A DNA stretch of 64,000 nt, from contig JAHRBS010000003.1 of the NCBI GenBank assembly GCA_024305745.1, positions 806,001 to 870,000 on the forward strand, written 5' to 3'. The DNA is from Polyporus tsugae (lineage: Eukaryota; Basidiomycota; Agaricomycetes; Polyporales; Polyporaceae). Both the position numbers and the translations under genes were made by a program. Positions within the stretch are counted from its first letter, which is position 1. Every line of letters starts with the position of its first letter. Of the stretch, positions 47,804 to 59,202 are shown piece after piece. The notes under the pieces were generated by a model. That model worked only from the letters and a program-made list of their open reading frames with translations, was not told the DNA's origin and made no database searches.

Positions 47804-48172
47804 GTACGAATTGATCTTGCTTGGTTGGCGGTGTAGGAGATCGGTAGGGAGAACGAGAGTGGCAAACCGGTCTAGTAGTTATAGCCTCAAAGGGTAAGGT
47901 CGAGCTACCGCAGTAAAAGAAGGATGAGCGCGCTGCTGCAGCCGTGTGTCTGTTGTTGACGGACCGTGAGGAGGTACATGATGTTTCTCTTGGCACTCAC
48001 GAAGTTGTTAGATGACATGCTGGATGATTGTTTGCGTTAAACCTATCTATCTAGCAAACATACTATTTGAATGTTGTTAATGGTTAAGCACCGTCTGACG
48101 AAATGCGACATATCTTAAACTACCCACCCTGCAGAACTTACTGTCGAGTGGACCAACTATGCATCAACATCT
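47804..48172. other. Intergenic region, promoter of BTB copy 4
   Basis: The first 70 bases or so upstream of the start match the 5' flank of the BTB pseudogene at 795. Nothing else was recognised. Confidence 0.5.
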
Positions 48173-49507
48173 TTATATCTCTAGCTTCACCTGAGGACAT
48201 AGCGTTAATACACGGGGAGCATGGGTTGTGTTATTTGGGAAACTTACCCGATCAATTGCAAGTTTCATAGCCTGGGGTAACGCAGAAATATCCAGCAGCT
48301 CGTCCACAACCCAACCGCATGGCGTCGGCCACCAGGCGTCAGGCCACATAATATCTCCTATGGACGAGTTCGACGAGCAGAAACGCCGAAATAAGCCGGA
48401 AGCGTCGACGTCCTTAAGGGTACTCCGGGGATCATGATCATGAACTCTTTGAACTAGGTCCTTTCGGAACCGATCCCTGACTTCGTATTGGTGTCCGAGG
48501 CTTTGAGATGTTGTAAGTCCAACTTGCACCGTGTGATCACTCTTTTTAAGTGATCTTCGACCGCGTCAGTGCACAAACCATAATACTCTAGGAGTTGGCG
48601 ATATGCGATGAAGACTCCATGACTTCCACATAAGAGTCAGAGATGGGATACTCTAAAACGACCGTCGCCGCGGCTCTTGCGCAGGTCTCCAGCCTGTATT
48701 TGACCGCGATGAAGTACGCCTCGAGAGGACTTAGCTTCGCCAGCTCGTCCCAACGCTCTGCAATCAGCTTCTCCACCTGGCGCATCGCGTACTTCTTCGA
48801 GCAAGCAGCGCTGGGCCGAGGAGCGGTAATCGGGGAGGAGCAGCCAACGTCGTACCGTAGCAGACTCCCAAGAGGACAGCTCGCGTTTCGGGGCTGATGT
48901 CAAGCGAGATAACGGGGGGTCGGCGGCGTCCATTGTGATCAGCTAGATCCGACTCAGAGGAGACCATGGCCGCTTCGATCTTCTTCCCAAGGATGGGGGA
49001 GTGGAAAGCGAAGACAATCCGAACACTCCAAGACGATGTCTCGGGGCCCGAATTGAGGGATCGAGGTGTTTGGCGACGGGACCTCTGAGGCTATGGTGGC
49101 GGATTGTGGTGGTGTCAGTAGTCTGAAGGATGGGTTGGAGGTCCGAGTCTCTGAGGCGATGAATTGTCGAAGGCGGAAGTAGTGCCCAGCGGACACCCCT
49201 TCTAGGATCTCGTCGCCTTGCTCTCGAAGCATCGCATCTAGGAGGGTGACAGGGGAGACTGGCTTTCCCGAATCCGAGTGAGCAGGTTCCTTGCAATTGT
49301 ATTGTCTCCTTTTGATCGAACGATGTCGAGTACCGTGGTCGGTGGAGGCTGCCTTACGAGCAACATGGCTTCCGAGGCAGCACCAGGGCGAGATGCCCAT
49401 GCTGTGGCCCAAGCCTTGAATGAGTTCTGGCTCATGTCGGCTGACATTAGATTGGAGGAGTGGGGTGCGAGCGTGGGTGGGATGTTCGCAGGCGCAGGAG
49501 CAGCCAT
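48173..49507 (-). pseudogene. BTB/POZ-domain protein pseudogene (copy 5)
   Basis: Fragments of a two-BTB gene appear in several minus-strand frames. The start MAAPAPANIPPTLAPHSSNL is followed by a loss of most of BTB domain 1. Then come LLDAMLREQGDEIL and EGVSAGHYFRLRQFI, then a broken BTB domain 2 (PRDIVLECSDCLRF; SLDISPETRAVLLGVCYG), then KLSPLEAYFIAVKYRLETCA. The end still has a plausible donor and acceptor and a micro-exon (VKLEI and stop at 48173). The nearest relative is the pseudogene at 61330-62299, with which it shares LDA-LRE and SPLE-YF-A blocks. Several frame changes and deletions mark it as non-functional. Confidence 0.8.
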
Positions 49508-50400
49508 TCCACAAGACTAGGTCGAGGTCAGACCAGCCCCGGCTTGGCCCCGGCTCAAAGAAGCGCCGGTTGTGCGATCCGGGCCGCAACTTGGCCGCAA
49601 CGCTCAAGCTCCTCACCATCCTGGGTCGCAAACATAAAAGTCGTGCGGGGGTACAATTTTCTCTCTCATTTTTCCTCTTTATCCATTTCTAACTTGAAGT
49701 TGTGTTCATAGTAGAAGTGATCTGCTGAGGTAGGCTGCGAGCTTACAGGGAGACACCTCGCGATCGAATTTCCCTGATACGAGTAAGTTGTATGATGTAG
49801 TACGCTTGGTGACCATGTCTTCCGTTGTTGACTTGGTTTGGGATAACAAGGGTCTATTGAGCGTGGCAGCCAGGCGAAACTCGTCGTCGTCGCGCCGCAA
49901 TTCCTGTATACTACCCACCACCAAACCTAGCCGGCACTCGCGCCGGAACGTCACGTCGGGGAAGGCGCCAACCCGCGGGCATCACCCTGGCCCGGCCATA
50001 GGGCGTGATACAGGCATGTCTCGCCGTCTACCATCGTCGAGTATAAGGTGCGTTAACGGGTAACCTGTGCATTGCGAGGAGTCCAGACGAGCATGATGGA
50101 TGTACACTGGCATGCAGTGCGCAATTTACATACGCATGCCATTCTGGTCTCGCTACCTGCGCTGAAGAGTTTGATTTGTAGTCAGGTCGATTGGCCAATC
50201 CCTACGCATGCAGTGGGATGTCTAGGATGTTGAAGCTTTTGCAGGTGGAGCGAACCAGCTGCCACCCAAGTGATGAATTGCGCTCTAATGGTGAACGAAA
50301 GTACTTTTACGATCAAAGCCACGGCCCCCATTCTTTCCAGCGCCCCTTTCAACAATTCCCGCTTATCTCCTGGTGCTTTTCTCGGTCATGACGGCGGCAA
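49508..50400. other. Intergenic region, nothing recognised
   Basis: Short frames only. The boundary of the transposon to the right was not located, so part of this stretch may belong to it. Confidence 0.4.
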
Positions 50401-50451
50401 GGTGGTACGTCAGGCCCAGTCAAAATTGACAAGTGTCCCAGCATTCCAGAA

Positions 50452-50672
50452 CGTGTGCCATAGTCCACGGTCGTGTGCTTATGCGCTGGCCATTTCTCAC
50501 GACTGGGGACGATGGCACACGCCTCCTTGTGCGTTTCACGATAGGGAATGACCGCCATATTTCGCATTTGATACAGTTGACAATAATACATCGTGTGCGA
50601 CCATTCACCATCGTCCACGAACGTCTACAGTCCTCCGACCTCCCCAGACACGACTGCGCGCGATTGCACACG
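50452..50672. repeat. Clustered CGTGTGC motifs (likely transposon subterminal repeats)
   Basis: The 7-mer CGTGTGC or its complement occurs five times: 50452, 50472, 50515 (complement), 50592 and 50666 (complement). The copies at 50452 and 50511 form a 10-bp inverted repeat (CGTGTGCCAT / ATGGCACACG). Such clusters are typical binding sites for CACTA accessory proteins. Confidence 0.5.
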
Positions 50673-50888
50673 ATCCCGCACGATCCCGCCCTATCGCCCA
50701 TCCCGTCCGCTACCCGACGCGCCCCCTACCCAGCCCGCGCTCCCGCAGTCCTATCCACTCTGCCCCTGGTCTAAGCGCTATGTCCCCCCATGTTACGTGG
50801 ACACTGTCACGGTGGTCGCGATGAGCATTGGGCCGCGAAGCGACCATCATACCAATAATACTATTACATTACCTTCCGAGAGTCCACA

Positions 50889-53548
50889 TTACGCACCTGG
50901 GGCTCGCGCGGCCTTACGACGTTCCTTCTCGGCTTTGTTCCGGGCTTCATATTCCTGTCGAGCGTGCCCCACACGTCAATGACTAAGATAGAGATTGGTT
51001 GCACTGTGACTCACCTGCTTGACCTCGCTATCAAGGCTTGTCCACGCTGCTTCGAACTCTTGCTTGAGGGTTTTGGAGACTGAGCGTTGCGAAAGGTAGT
51101 CCTTGAGGAAAAGATTCCTGGAGACACACATCACTCAATCAGTATGCCCATAGAACACAGGAACGAAAGCGGCTCACCTAGCTGAGAAGCTGTTGGGATT
51201 GTAGCGAGTAAACTTGAGTGGACCCTCGGCCGTCTGCACCATGCTCGTGGGCATCGAGGAGGGGGTGCTGCTTGAAGGTTGGGCATTGGATGCACTGCCA
51301 GATGGGGCTGTGGGCGATGGGGTTGGATTGGCTTCAGGCACTGGCTGGGGTAGCCGTAAAGCCGCCTTGGCTCTAGTGACGAAGAAAAATATGAGTGGAT
51401 GCCGTGCAGGAGGCGAAAGACTCACAGTGGACTTATACGGGGCTACAGAAGAGTGGCATACGTAAGTAGTAGCATGTAAGCAGACAACGTAGTGCATGGT
51501 GGGTGCACATACCTTGCGCGCGGCCTTCGCACTGCCAGTCGTTGCCGGCGTCGACTCAGAGGGAGTTGGCAAGGTTGACGACGTGCCCGGCACTGTGGAT
51601 TCAGAGACAGATGGCGCTGTAGGAGGGCATTCAGCATGATCAGCCAGCACATTGAAGACCTGTTGCAGCGAGAGTGTGGTCGTGGAGAGCTCCAGAGGAT
51701 CCTGCAACATGTTGGAGGCCTGCTGCAGTGACGATGTGGGTATGGAGACATCCACGGAATCTTGCGAAGGGTCAGAGGACTGTTGCGTAGAGCGCGCGGT
51801 CTTCGAGACATCTGGTGGGTCCTGAGAAAGCAACACAGCTTCGGACCGGCTGTGGGATACTTGTTCTTGTGAGGGCACGGTCATGGAGACCTCCGGACGG
51901 CCTTGAGATGACAATGGGGCTTTTGATGAGAGTGTGTCTGAGTCCGGAGCATCCTGAGTGAGATGGCAGTGAGACGAGAAGAGAAAGCAGTGGCAGAGTT
52001 GCGTGACAGCACCTTGGAGGCAAGGGGAGAGCGTTGTGGTGCCAACTCCGCATTGGTGATTGTTGACGGTTGTCCCATGACTTGTGCTTCCTGCGACACA
52101 CTACGTTCTGCGGCCTGGTGGCCTCGAGATTCCTGCTGAGTGTGAACGATGATAAATTTGGCAGTAGTGTAAGTCATTGCGATAAGGATGATGACTTACC
52201 GGCTGCGGGTTACTAGCAAGTGGTGAGCTCGAGTCGGCAGCAGGGGCCTCAGAGGGACGGCGGGTCGGGGACCTGTCGAGGTGAGTGCGAGCACACTTTG
52301 ATGACTGTCAAGTCGACACGGACTGCGAACATTGTTTCTCTGCAGTTGGAGCGGCCACCGTGACACCTGCGTTGTTGCTCGCAGCGGCAGGCGTATGCTT
52401 GTGCGCCCAGTTAGGGTAATACTTTGTGGCAAGGGTTCTGACCTTCCAGAAGGCGAGGCCTTGCTTGAGGAAAGGGAACTGACGACACATCGCTTTGCGA
52501 TGTGTCATGGTCACATACTCGCCGGCGAGACCCCAGCGGAATGGCGCCCGGCCCTCTTTGAGCAGGGTATGGAACACAGTGTACTGACACTTCAAAATAG
52601 CCTGATAGGTGGACTGAGAAACAAGTGCACCATCCTCGTGCTCCAGAAACGTCCAGATCTTGTGGGGCCCTCGTTCGTCAATATGACCATCGGTCACGGC
52701 CACCTTCCATTCATCTTCATTCCACCATTGGATCGCGTCAGCACGAGGGGGCGGCGTAAGGCATTCATCGTGCTCCGGATGAGACAGCGAGACGGTAGAA
52801 CTGGATTGTGCAGATGCAGGAGGTGGACGGGTCGCCATAACAGCAATGGTGTTATTGAGAAGCTTGATCTGCTCGCTGGGGATATGCGCTAGTCAATGGA
52901 TCAAGGGAACGGGATTGGAAGGGAACTCACAAAAGGCGGTCACATTCATCTGTGCGGCTTTTGAGTTCGTTCTCCAATACAGCGAGATGGACAGTATCTT
53001 GGCTGCTCTTCAGATGATACTGGTTAAGGTGGGCTCGGAGAACCTGATTCTCCTTGTACACTTGAATATATGTGGCATTCTGGTAACGAACGAGGGTGTC
53101 ATGATCAGCGGTTTGAATATGCTGGGCGAGAGAAGCCGGAGACTTGCATGCAAAATGATCAGCATCTGATCAAAAGTGGATACCTATATGCATTGACTCA
53201 CGAAGCTATTTGCAGGCTGACCTAGTGTCGGAGAGAGCGAAGCTGTGGATGAAATTGCTGGAGAGTTGCGTTGCGGAAGTGCTATAGGAAAGAAACAAGG
53301 GCTGGCCCAATGCTGTTTGGTGGCGAAACGGGGTCCCAAGGATATCCGCATTGTCATTCTTAAACAGATTAGAGCACTGCTGCAAGTCAGCTGAATAACT
53401 ACTGGGATGAACGTACCAAGGAGAGGTTGACCTTGGACAACTCTAGTTCTGACGCATCTATGAAGTCCGGATCCTCCGAGACAGGAGGTAAAGCAATTCC
53501 GGGATTGCCAGGGGTTGTGCTGTTTGTTGTGAAATCAAATGAAGGCAT
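50889..53548 (-). CDS. Transposon-associated coiled-coil protein
   Basis: A multi-exon gene of unknown family inside the CACTA-like element. ATG 53548 begins MPSFDFTTNSTTPGNPGIAL and runs to SELELSKVNLSL. After introns come QCSNLFKNDNADILG, then a coiled-coil stretch (YIQVYKENQVLRAHLNQYHL). The core is IQWWNEDEWKVAVTDGHIDE, then RGPHKIWTFLEHEDG and AFWKVRTLATKYYPNWAHKH. A long Ser/Thr/Pro/Gln-rich region follows. The last exons read FLKDYLSQRSVSKTLKQEFE and EYEARNKAEKERRKAARAPG, basic at the C-terminus. The C-terminal charge and the linkage to a transposase suggest a DNA-binding or accessory role in transposition, which is inference. Exon limits were only partly resolved. Confidence 0.6.
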
Positions 53549-53958
53549 TCGAGATGTGAGACAGGGTGCCAGGCAGAGAATGAAGTGACTGAGAGTGTAA
53601 AGCTATAGAGTACAGGGGAAATTGCAATATGTCCGTGGGCTCCAGCTAATTAGCGATACAGAAGTCTAGTCCAGCGACTCGGAGTGGATTATAATGACAA
53701 GCTTAGAGTAAGAGGATATCTGCACATGGGTGTGGGTGCTGGTGGGTATATGCGTCGAAGAGAAGGGGGGAGACAATCCCGACAATCCGCCACAAGAGCA
53801 AACCCTAACCTTATAGGTCTTGGCAGGCTACTTGCCGTGCTGGAGCCGCAGCCGTCTTTCCTCGTCTCTACCATCTTGTTAGCTTTACCCTAGTCTCAAC
53901 CATTCAGTGGGCTCTACGCTAGCTTTATTCTGATTCAGACCTCTCTGGGACTGGCATA
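53549..53958. other. Divergent intergenic region within the transposon
   Basis: This is shared upstream sequence of the coiled-coil gene (minus) and the unknown gene (plus). No other feature was seen. Confidence 0.45.
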
Positions 53959-54960
53959 ATGGCTTCGGAGGCAAGGTCATCTACTCTGGCAGATTCCAAT
54001 GAAGATCTCGAGTCGGTGTCGCAGTATGTACCTTGCTCTATCTCGAGTTGCGGTGATCATTCTCAATCTCTCCTAGGTTTGTTGCTCGTAATGGATCCGA
54101 TGTTCTACACTGGGCAAGCAATGTTGGTGCGGTTGCGGAGGCCGAATGGAGCAACAGCAACACTTCCTGTGTTGCAGTTGCTGAGAAGTCACTCCTACTG
54201 GTGCAAACTGCTGCGCAGGTTGCCTGGGGTCTCCGCAAACACCTGGACACCTATGACAATCAGAACACAGACTTTGAGAAGATCCAGCTCGACCTTTTGT
54301 GCGCATTCCATGTGGTACTGGAGGCCATGCCATCAGAGACTTGTTCTGGGACGGGTATAACCTCCGAGTACGTCTGCTATTAGCCTTGTGTTCAACCTCA
54401 ATTCATGCTGACCCATTCATCATGCCTGGGTGTGCAGGCTTCCTATTGAGATAGAAGATCCAGTGGATGTCAGCGGCCCATACATACCCAACCCCCACCT
54501 CAACATCTCTCCAGCACAGATCCTTGCGCCGCCTCCTGCTGTGCTCGGCGATATTGGCAAGTCTGAAGCTCGCTCTCACCATGTCTGCGAGGCTTTTTCT
54601 GGGGTTTCAGCGAACACCATCTACGATACACTTACTGAGTGCCTTGCTGATGCTCTTCTGGAACCTCTGGTTGCCCGAGTCACTGATAGGCTTCTGGTCG
54701 AGCTTCCGGAACGCTTGGTTGACCCACTCAGAGACCAACTCATCCGGGCACTTGGCAACCGCATCCAAGAGGCTGTTCACACTCAGTGTCCAGATCTCGC
54801 AGTGTCTGGATCTGGAGTGACGAAGGCATCTAGCGGCCCCCTTGATCCCGTTATGACTGTCCCGTCTGGGTTCAAGATGCGTACCACGCGAAGCCTCGAT
54901 GGGACACATTACCTCCGCTCTTCCAATGAGCGCAAACGTCGCCGTACTGGCCCAGCCTAA
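53959..54960 (+). CDS. Unknown protein carried inside the transposon
   Basis: Three exons are visible. The first (MASEARSSTLADSNEDLESV) ends at a GTATGT donor. The second reads FVARNGSDVLHWASNVGAVA, then SLLLVQTAAQVAWGLRKHLD and DLLCAFHVVLEAMPSE. The third starts LPIEIEDPVDVSGPYIPNP and contains a regular amphipathic series of helices (LTECLADALLEPLVARVTDR, then LLVELPERLVDPLRDQL). It ends with a basic motif (NERKRRRTGPA) that could be a nuclear localisation signal. No catalytic motif is seen. Its constant position between the other two element genes suggests it is a structural part of the transposon rather than a captured host gene, but this is inference. Confidence 0.6.
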
Positions 54961-55393
54961 GGTAAGCTTAGCTCGTCACACCTAGGTCATGTAAGAGAAT
55001 GCTCACATAAACCATAGGTGTGCAGATGCCGGAATCAAGGAAAGAAGATGTTTTGTATTCTGTACAATACTCGCTTGTGAAATCAATGATGTCCCTCGCC
55101 ATCTCGCCGGTCGTCTTGCATTCACATTAAGCACCCATGCATGTCGTACCCTCATCCAACTATCCTGTATTGTAAGGTGCTGCTCGCAACTTTCCAGAGC
55201 TCTAAACATTTTTCATTCTATTGCTATTATCCCATGCCTTCATAGATAATATTTTCCGAGCCCTTCCATCCATGATTCAATTTATTAGTATGACCGCGAT
55301 GTCCGCCCTTCGTGCTGTGCTGGCAGTGGCCTTCAAATCCACTGTTTGTGCGAGCAGCTCACCACACCCTCCCACATTTGAATAAGTCTATCA
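54961..55393. other. Convergent intergenic region within the transposon
   Basis: This is the 3' flank between the unknown protein gene (plus) and the transposase gene (minus). No feature was recognised. Confidence 0.45.
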
Positions 55394-58300
55394 TCAATTT
55401 CCAATATCATCGTCTACATCGTCAAGTACCACGCCAGCCAGTCGCATTACTCCCATTCCCATGCGCTCAGCCAAGAAATACTCATCTCCAACAATCAACT
55501 GCGGTGTCGTTGCAGCGCAAGGTTGATGGATGTCAGGAACCATTGCCACAACAGACTTGATTCGCTTCACCGAAACAACCTTGAATGCAGCCCTTCCTCG
55601 GTACTTGGCCAGATATACAGCACCATATGACTCTTCCAACAGAGTAGCATCTGGTGCCGAGTAGACAGAAATGAGCGTGACAGCTTCATGTCCGCCCTCT
55701 CCGATCTTCAGCCAGCAGAAATATTGAACCTCTCTGATAGTGTACGCATTGCCATCACGGAACTAATGTTCCATTTATCAGTGGATTGTCCCACCCATGA
55801 ATAGATTTGCACTACTAGACGGTACCTACCTTGACATTCTGCGACATGCGGAGTTTGTCAAGAGACTTGAGGGTCTCCTTCCATGCAGACCGTGCAATCT
55901 GGCTATTCAGTAGGCGAAGTCGCGCCCATTTTTGAACCTTGCCATAGAACCCAAAGTCTGGATCAAGACCACCAGCGTCCACGAGGTAGGCAGCAAATGT
56001 GTCTGCCTCATCGGAAGGGAGCAAGTAGGCTGTTCGAGCACGAGCCCGCAGAAAGACATAGCCATCGCCAAGATCTTCAGCACCACGAGGAAGAGGGGGG
56101 TCCACAGGAACACCAAACATATCGGGGAGCATAACTCGGAGTGCGTTCACTTGACACCGGATAACAGCGCGCTCGGAGAGGTTCGCATAGGGATTGGAAG
56201 GTTGCCTTATTTCCCGGCCGAGATCGCCAATGGCCCTTTCCATTGGCCACTGGGTAACTGTGATAAGAGATTCAATGCGTGGAATCTCCTCTCCGATATG
56301 CCTGGTGATGTGGATGCATGGCCGTACGAAGTGCATGCGCTCCGGTTTGTGTTGATAGTAGAGCTCCTCAAACTCGAGTGCTGCATCGTTCAAATAGGTA
56401 TGGATCCGTTCGACGTCGCCACAGGGTACTGATTGTTCATGCGCCAAGGTAATCCCAGTAACCATCTTGCAGTATTGTTGCCAGTATTTGTTGGGCAGAA
56501 GTCGATGCAGATATGCAGGTCCGAGCTTGTAAAAGTACGTCAAGAACTCCCAAGCTTTGTACCCACTCGTGATGCGCTCAGCGATGTTATGGGGTGGACG
56601 GTCGAATGATCCCGGCAGGAATGGAGTTGTGAGACCAATGTCCTTTCCGTGAGCCTTCCACACCTCGTCCCTCCGATCCGGCGTGGTCCTCAGCACAGCA
56701 AAGTCCCACGTCTTCTTGTCAGCATCAGAACTGTTGATTGTCCCTCGCCAGAGATTGATATATAAATCAGGCAAGTTCAAGGCCGCAAAGTGCATCAGGT
56801 CCAGAGGGAAGAGGCGAGTGATGTCGAACTTTCGAGAGAGCCCGCTGAAGATGGACAGCTTCACAATACCATACTCCTTCCGGTTCGCCTCGTAGTCTTT
56901 GGTCGTTGCTGATGCGCACACGATAGCAAGGGCATCCTCGTATTCTAGCAAGGTGGGCCGAGGCCGGGCATGCGAGGGGACGTCATCATGGTTGCAGCCT
57001 GGTACTTCGTGCCAATAGTCACCCCCGGGCTTGAGCAGTACAGGATAGTATGTAGAAGACTTTGGCTTCCGTCGCCCAAGAAGCGGACACCAGAGACGGC
57101 AGGCGCATGCACCATGGTGCCCAACAAGACCATTCATGTACGCCATCGCTGGAGTGTTGGTGGTAACCCACGCGAGAAAGGGGTGGTCGACATGAAGTTG
57201 GTTGTCTAAAGCATCCCAGAACGGTAGCCCTTCCTTCATGAGCGCAGACAAGTGGTACAAGCCAGGAAAAAGGAAGGACTCCAGGTTTTTTGGTTTCTCT
57301 GGCCCTCGAATGATGGCACCCGGAAGAACGTGTGTCTTCTTATACCGCCGCTGAGGGTCAAGCGTGTGCAAGATCCAGACGTATATCCAACAGTCGGACT
57401 GCTTCTTCTCATAGAGCTGACAGCCATCAATCGAGAGCTGGAGAACAGAGTCATGGGGACCTATGGTCTCTGCCTTGACCTCATCGAGGAACTGGTCTGA
57501 ATGACACAAGTCTTCATAGGCCTGTACGATGCCGTCATGTGCATCAAGCCCTCGGAGAACCTCTAGTGTCACCTCATGGAGCCAGCGGGATGCCCTAGAA
57601 CCCGAAGGTGACCGCCGGAGGGCTGCAAGCTGCGGACCGAGTGCCAAGGTATCATATCGTTGACGCGGAATCTCCTTCTGCGGCCAGAGGGGGTCGTATC
57701 GTGGTTCCTTACAGAAGGGACACTCAGTGAGATCGGCGAAAGGTCCGGTGAACGCAATACATGACTTGATGCATTGATCATGGCGGATGGGAACAACCCC
57801 GCTGAGTTCCTGAACCTTTTGGCGCACCTCATAGAGCGAGAGGAGGCGGTTCTCGGGATGCCTGCGAAGGTACGCCTCACGAACTTTAATGTATGTGGCA
57901 TTGGATGCGTTCAGAGTTGCAAGGAACAGTTCGATCGAGAGGAGGACGTCCGGGCTTTCGATGTCCAAAGGGTACTGGGGAGGGTTGCGAAGGCGGTCAA
58001 GGGCCTCCTCGGAAAGGCCGGAGTTGGTGAGTGTGGCGTTCTCGAGCAGGCGCACAAATTTCCTCGAGATCTTCAAATCTGCGAGCTTCGGATGCACAGT
58101 AATATCAATGATCGTGTCGGACGTAAAGGGGGTATATTCAGTATCCGAAGACTGAGGGGTGTTCTCAGGCCCGCGCGCGGCCTCCTCGTGAACCTCTTGA
58201 TCATAGGTACTACCAGGATCCGGAGCATCCTCATCCTCGCCTCCCTCGTCCTCATCATCGTCCTCGACCTCCTCCACGGTGGTGCGGAAGTGTCTCCGCG

Positions 58301-58928
58301 AGGTGGGGTCCCCTAGGCCAAGCTCCTCGTGACGGGGGCCATCCAAGTCTACGGCCATCTGTGTTCCGGGCTCTTGTTTCAGTCATGCAGAACAACTTGA
58401 TATGGTACGCAAACGTACGTTGTCCGAGTCATCCAGAGCCTGTTCTATTCCCTCCATCAATGGGTCACCATTGCGTGCTTCTCCCTGGCCCGCGCGATTC
58501 GCGAACTGCGAAGGTCCCATGTGTGTCTCCTCCGAAGCATCGTCCCCAGTACGTCTGCTTCCAGTATCACCCGATTCCAGAGTCCGGGAGAGACCAGCCC
58601 CAGTAGAACAAGAACCCGTGGCCCCAGTGAGTCCGGCAATAGCTCCAGCAACTTCCCCAGTAGCCCCAGCACAGTCGAGAACAGTTGCTGCATGGGTCTC
58701 CGCATCCTGTTCGCCTCGGTTGGGCCGGTTCATGGAACCAGGAAGGGCCTTGAAAATAGGTGGGTCGACGTCTTCTCGGCCAGGTAGGCCCTTGTGTGTG
58801 CGCCAGGTTGATGTCGGGATCTCTCTTCCACCCGCACAGTGCAATATACAAGTGCAAAGCCGTTTGGGGCCAGTGCCGCGCTTGCCACGTTGGCGGCTGA
58901 GCGTATCCATTGCCGATGTCGACGCCAT
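55394..58928 (-). CDS. Tnp2 / Transposase_21-type transposase
   Basis: This is a CACTA-superfamily cut-and-paste transposase of about 1135 residues in three exons. Exon 1 (58419-58928) has an N-terminal Cys/His motif (RLCTCILHCAGGREIPTSTW then RTHKG), a likely zinc-binding DNA contact. A phase-0 intron (58359-58418) leads to the long exon 2. It has an acidic stretch, a Cys pair (ECPFCKEPRYD), the first catalytic Asp region (LQLSIDGCQLYEKKQSDCWI), SFLFPGLYHLSALMKEGLPFW and a CRLWCPLLGRRKPK motif. The second Asp region is RLFPLDLMHFAALNLPDLYI. Exon 3 (55394-55762), after intron 55763-55829, starts FRDGNAYTIREVQYFCWLKI. No stop or frame break occurs, so the gene appears intact and could be recently active. 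The exact third acidic residue is not assigned. Confidence 0.85.
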
Positions 58929-59202
58929 GGTGCAGAGAGGGTGCTCAGGAGAGAAAGAGAGTGCTCAGTTGAGGGGACACAGAGCGAAGAGACTGTGGAA
59001 GTGCCGCGAGAAGACGTAGACGCGCGCAGACGAGGCAAGATAGTAACGCAGTGCATAGTTTCATAACGTACATAGTACAGCGAGCTCTATCCAAGGGATG
59101 CATGACGCAAGTCCAAGCGATGGTCATCATCGAGAAGCAGACGAAAATCCCTCCGGCGCTTCTTGTCACGAAGCTGCACGCTGTCGGATGATCCTCACGT
59201 TC

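Larger units (their letters stand above)
50401..58928 (-). mobile_element. CACTA-like (Tnp2 / Transposase_21) DNA transposon
   Basis: Three spliced genes lie together: a coiled-coil protein (minus, 50889-53548), an unknown protein (plus, 53959-54960) and a Tnp2-type transposase (minus, 55394-58928). None shows a frame break. A transposase with these motifs belongs to the CACTA/EnSpm superfamily as found in mushroom genomes. The limits given are approximate. The left end includes a cluster of short inverted repeats at 50452-50672. I could not find matching terminal inverted repeats or a target-site duplication by eye. The element lies between a BTB pseudogene and an intact BTB gene. Confidence 0.7.

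Noticed and set aside
55394..58928. KDZ-family (Kyakuja-Dileera-Zisupton) transposase
   Set aside because: The motif order (LSIDG then PLDLMH) and the SFLFPGLYHLSALMKEG block fit Tnp2/Transposase_21 better than KDZ.
50700..59180. Terminal inverted repeats starting CACTG at 50802 and complement of about 59053
   Set aside because: The two ends share only five bases before diverging, which is not significant.
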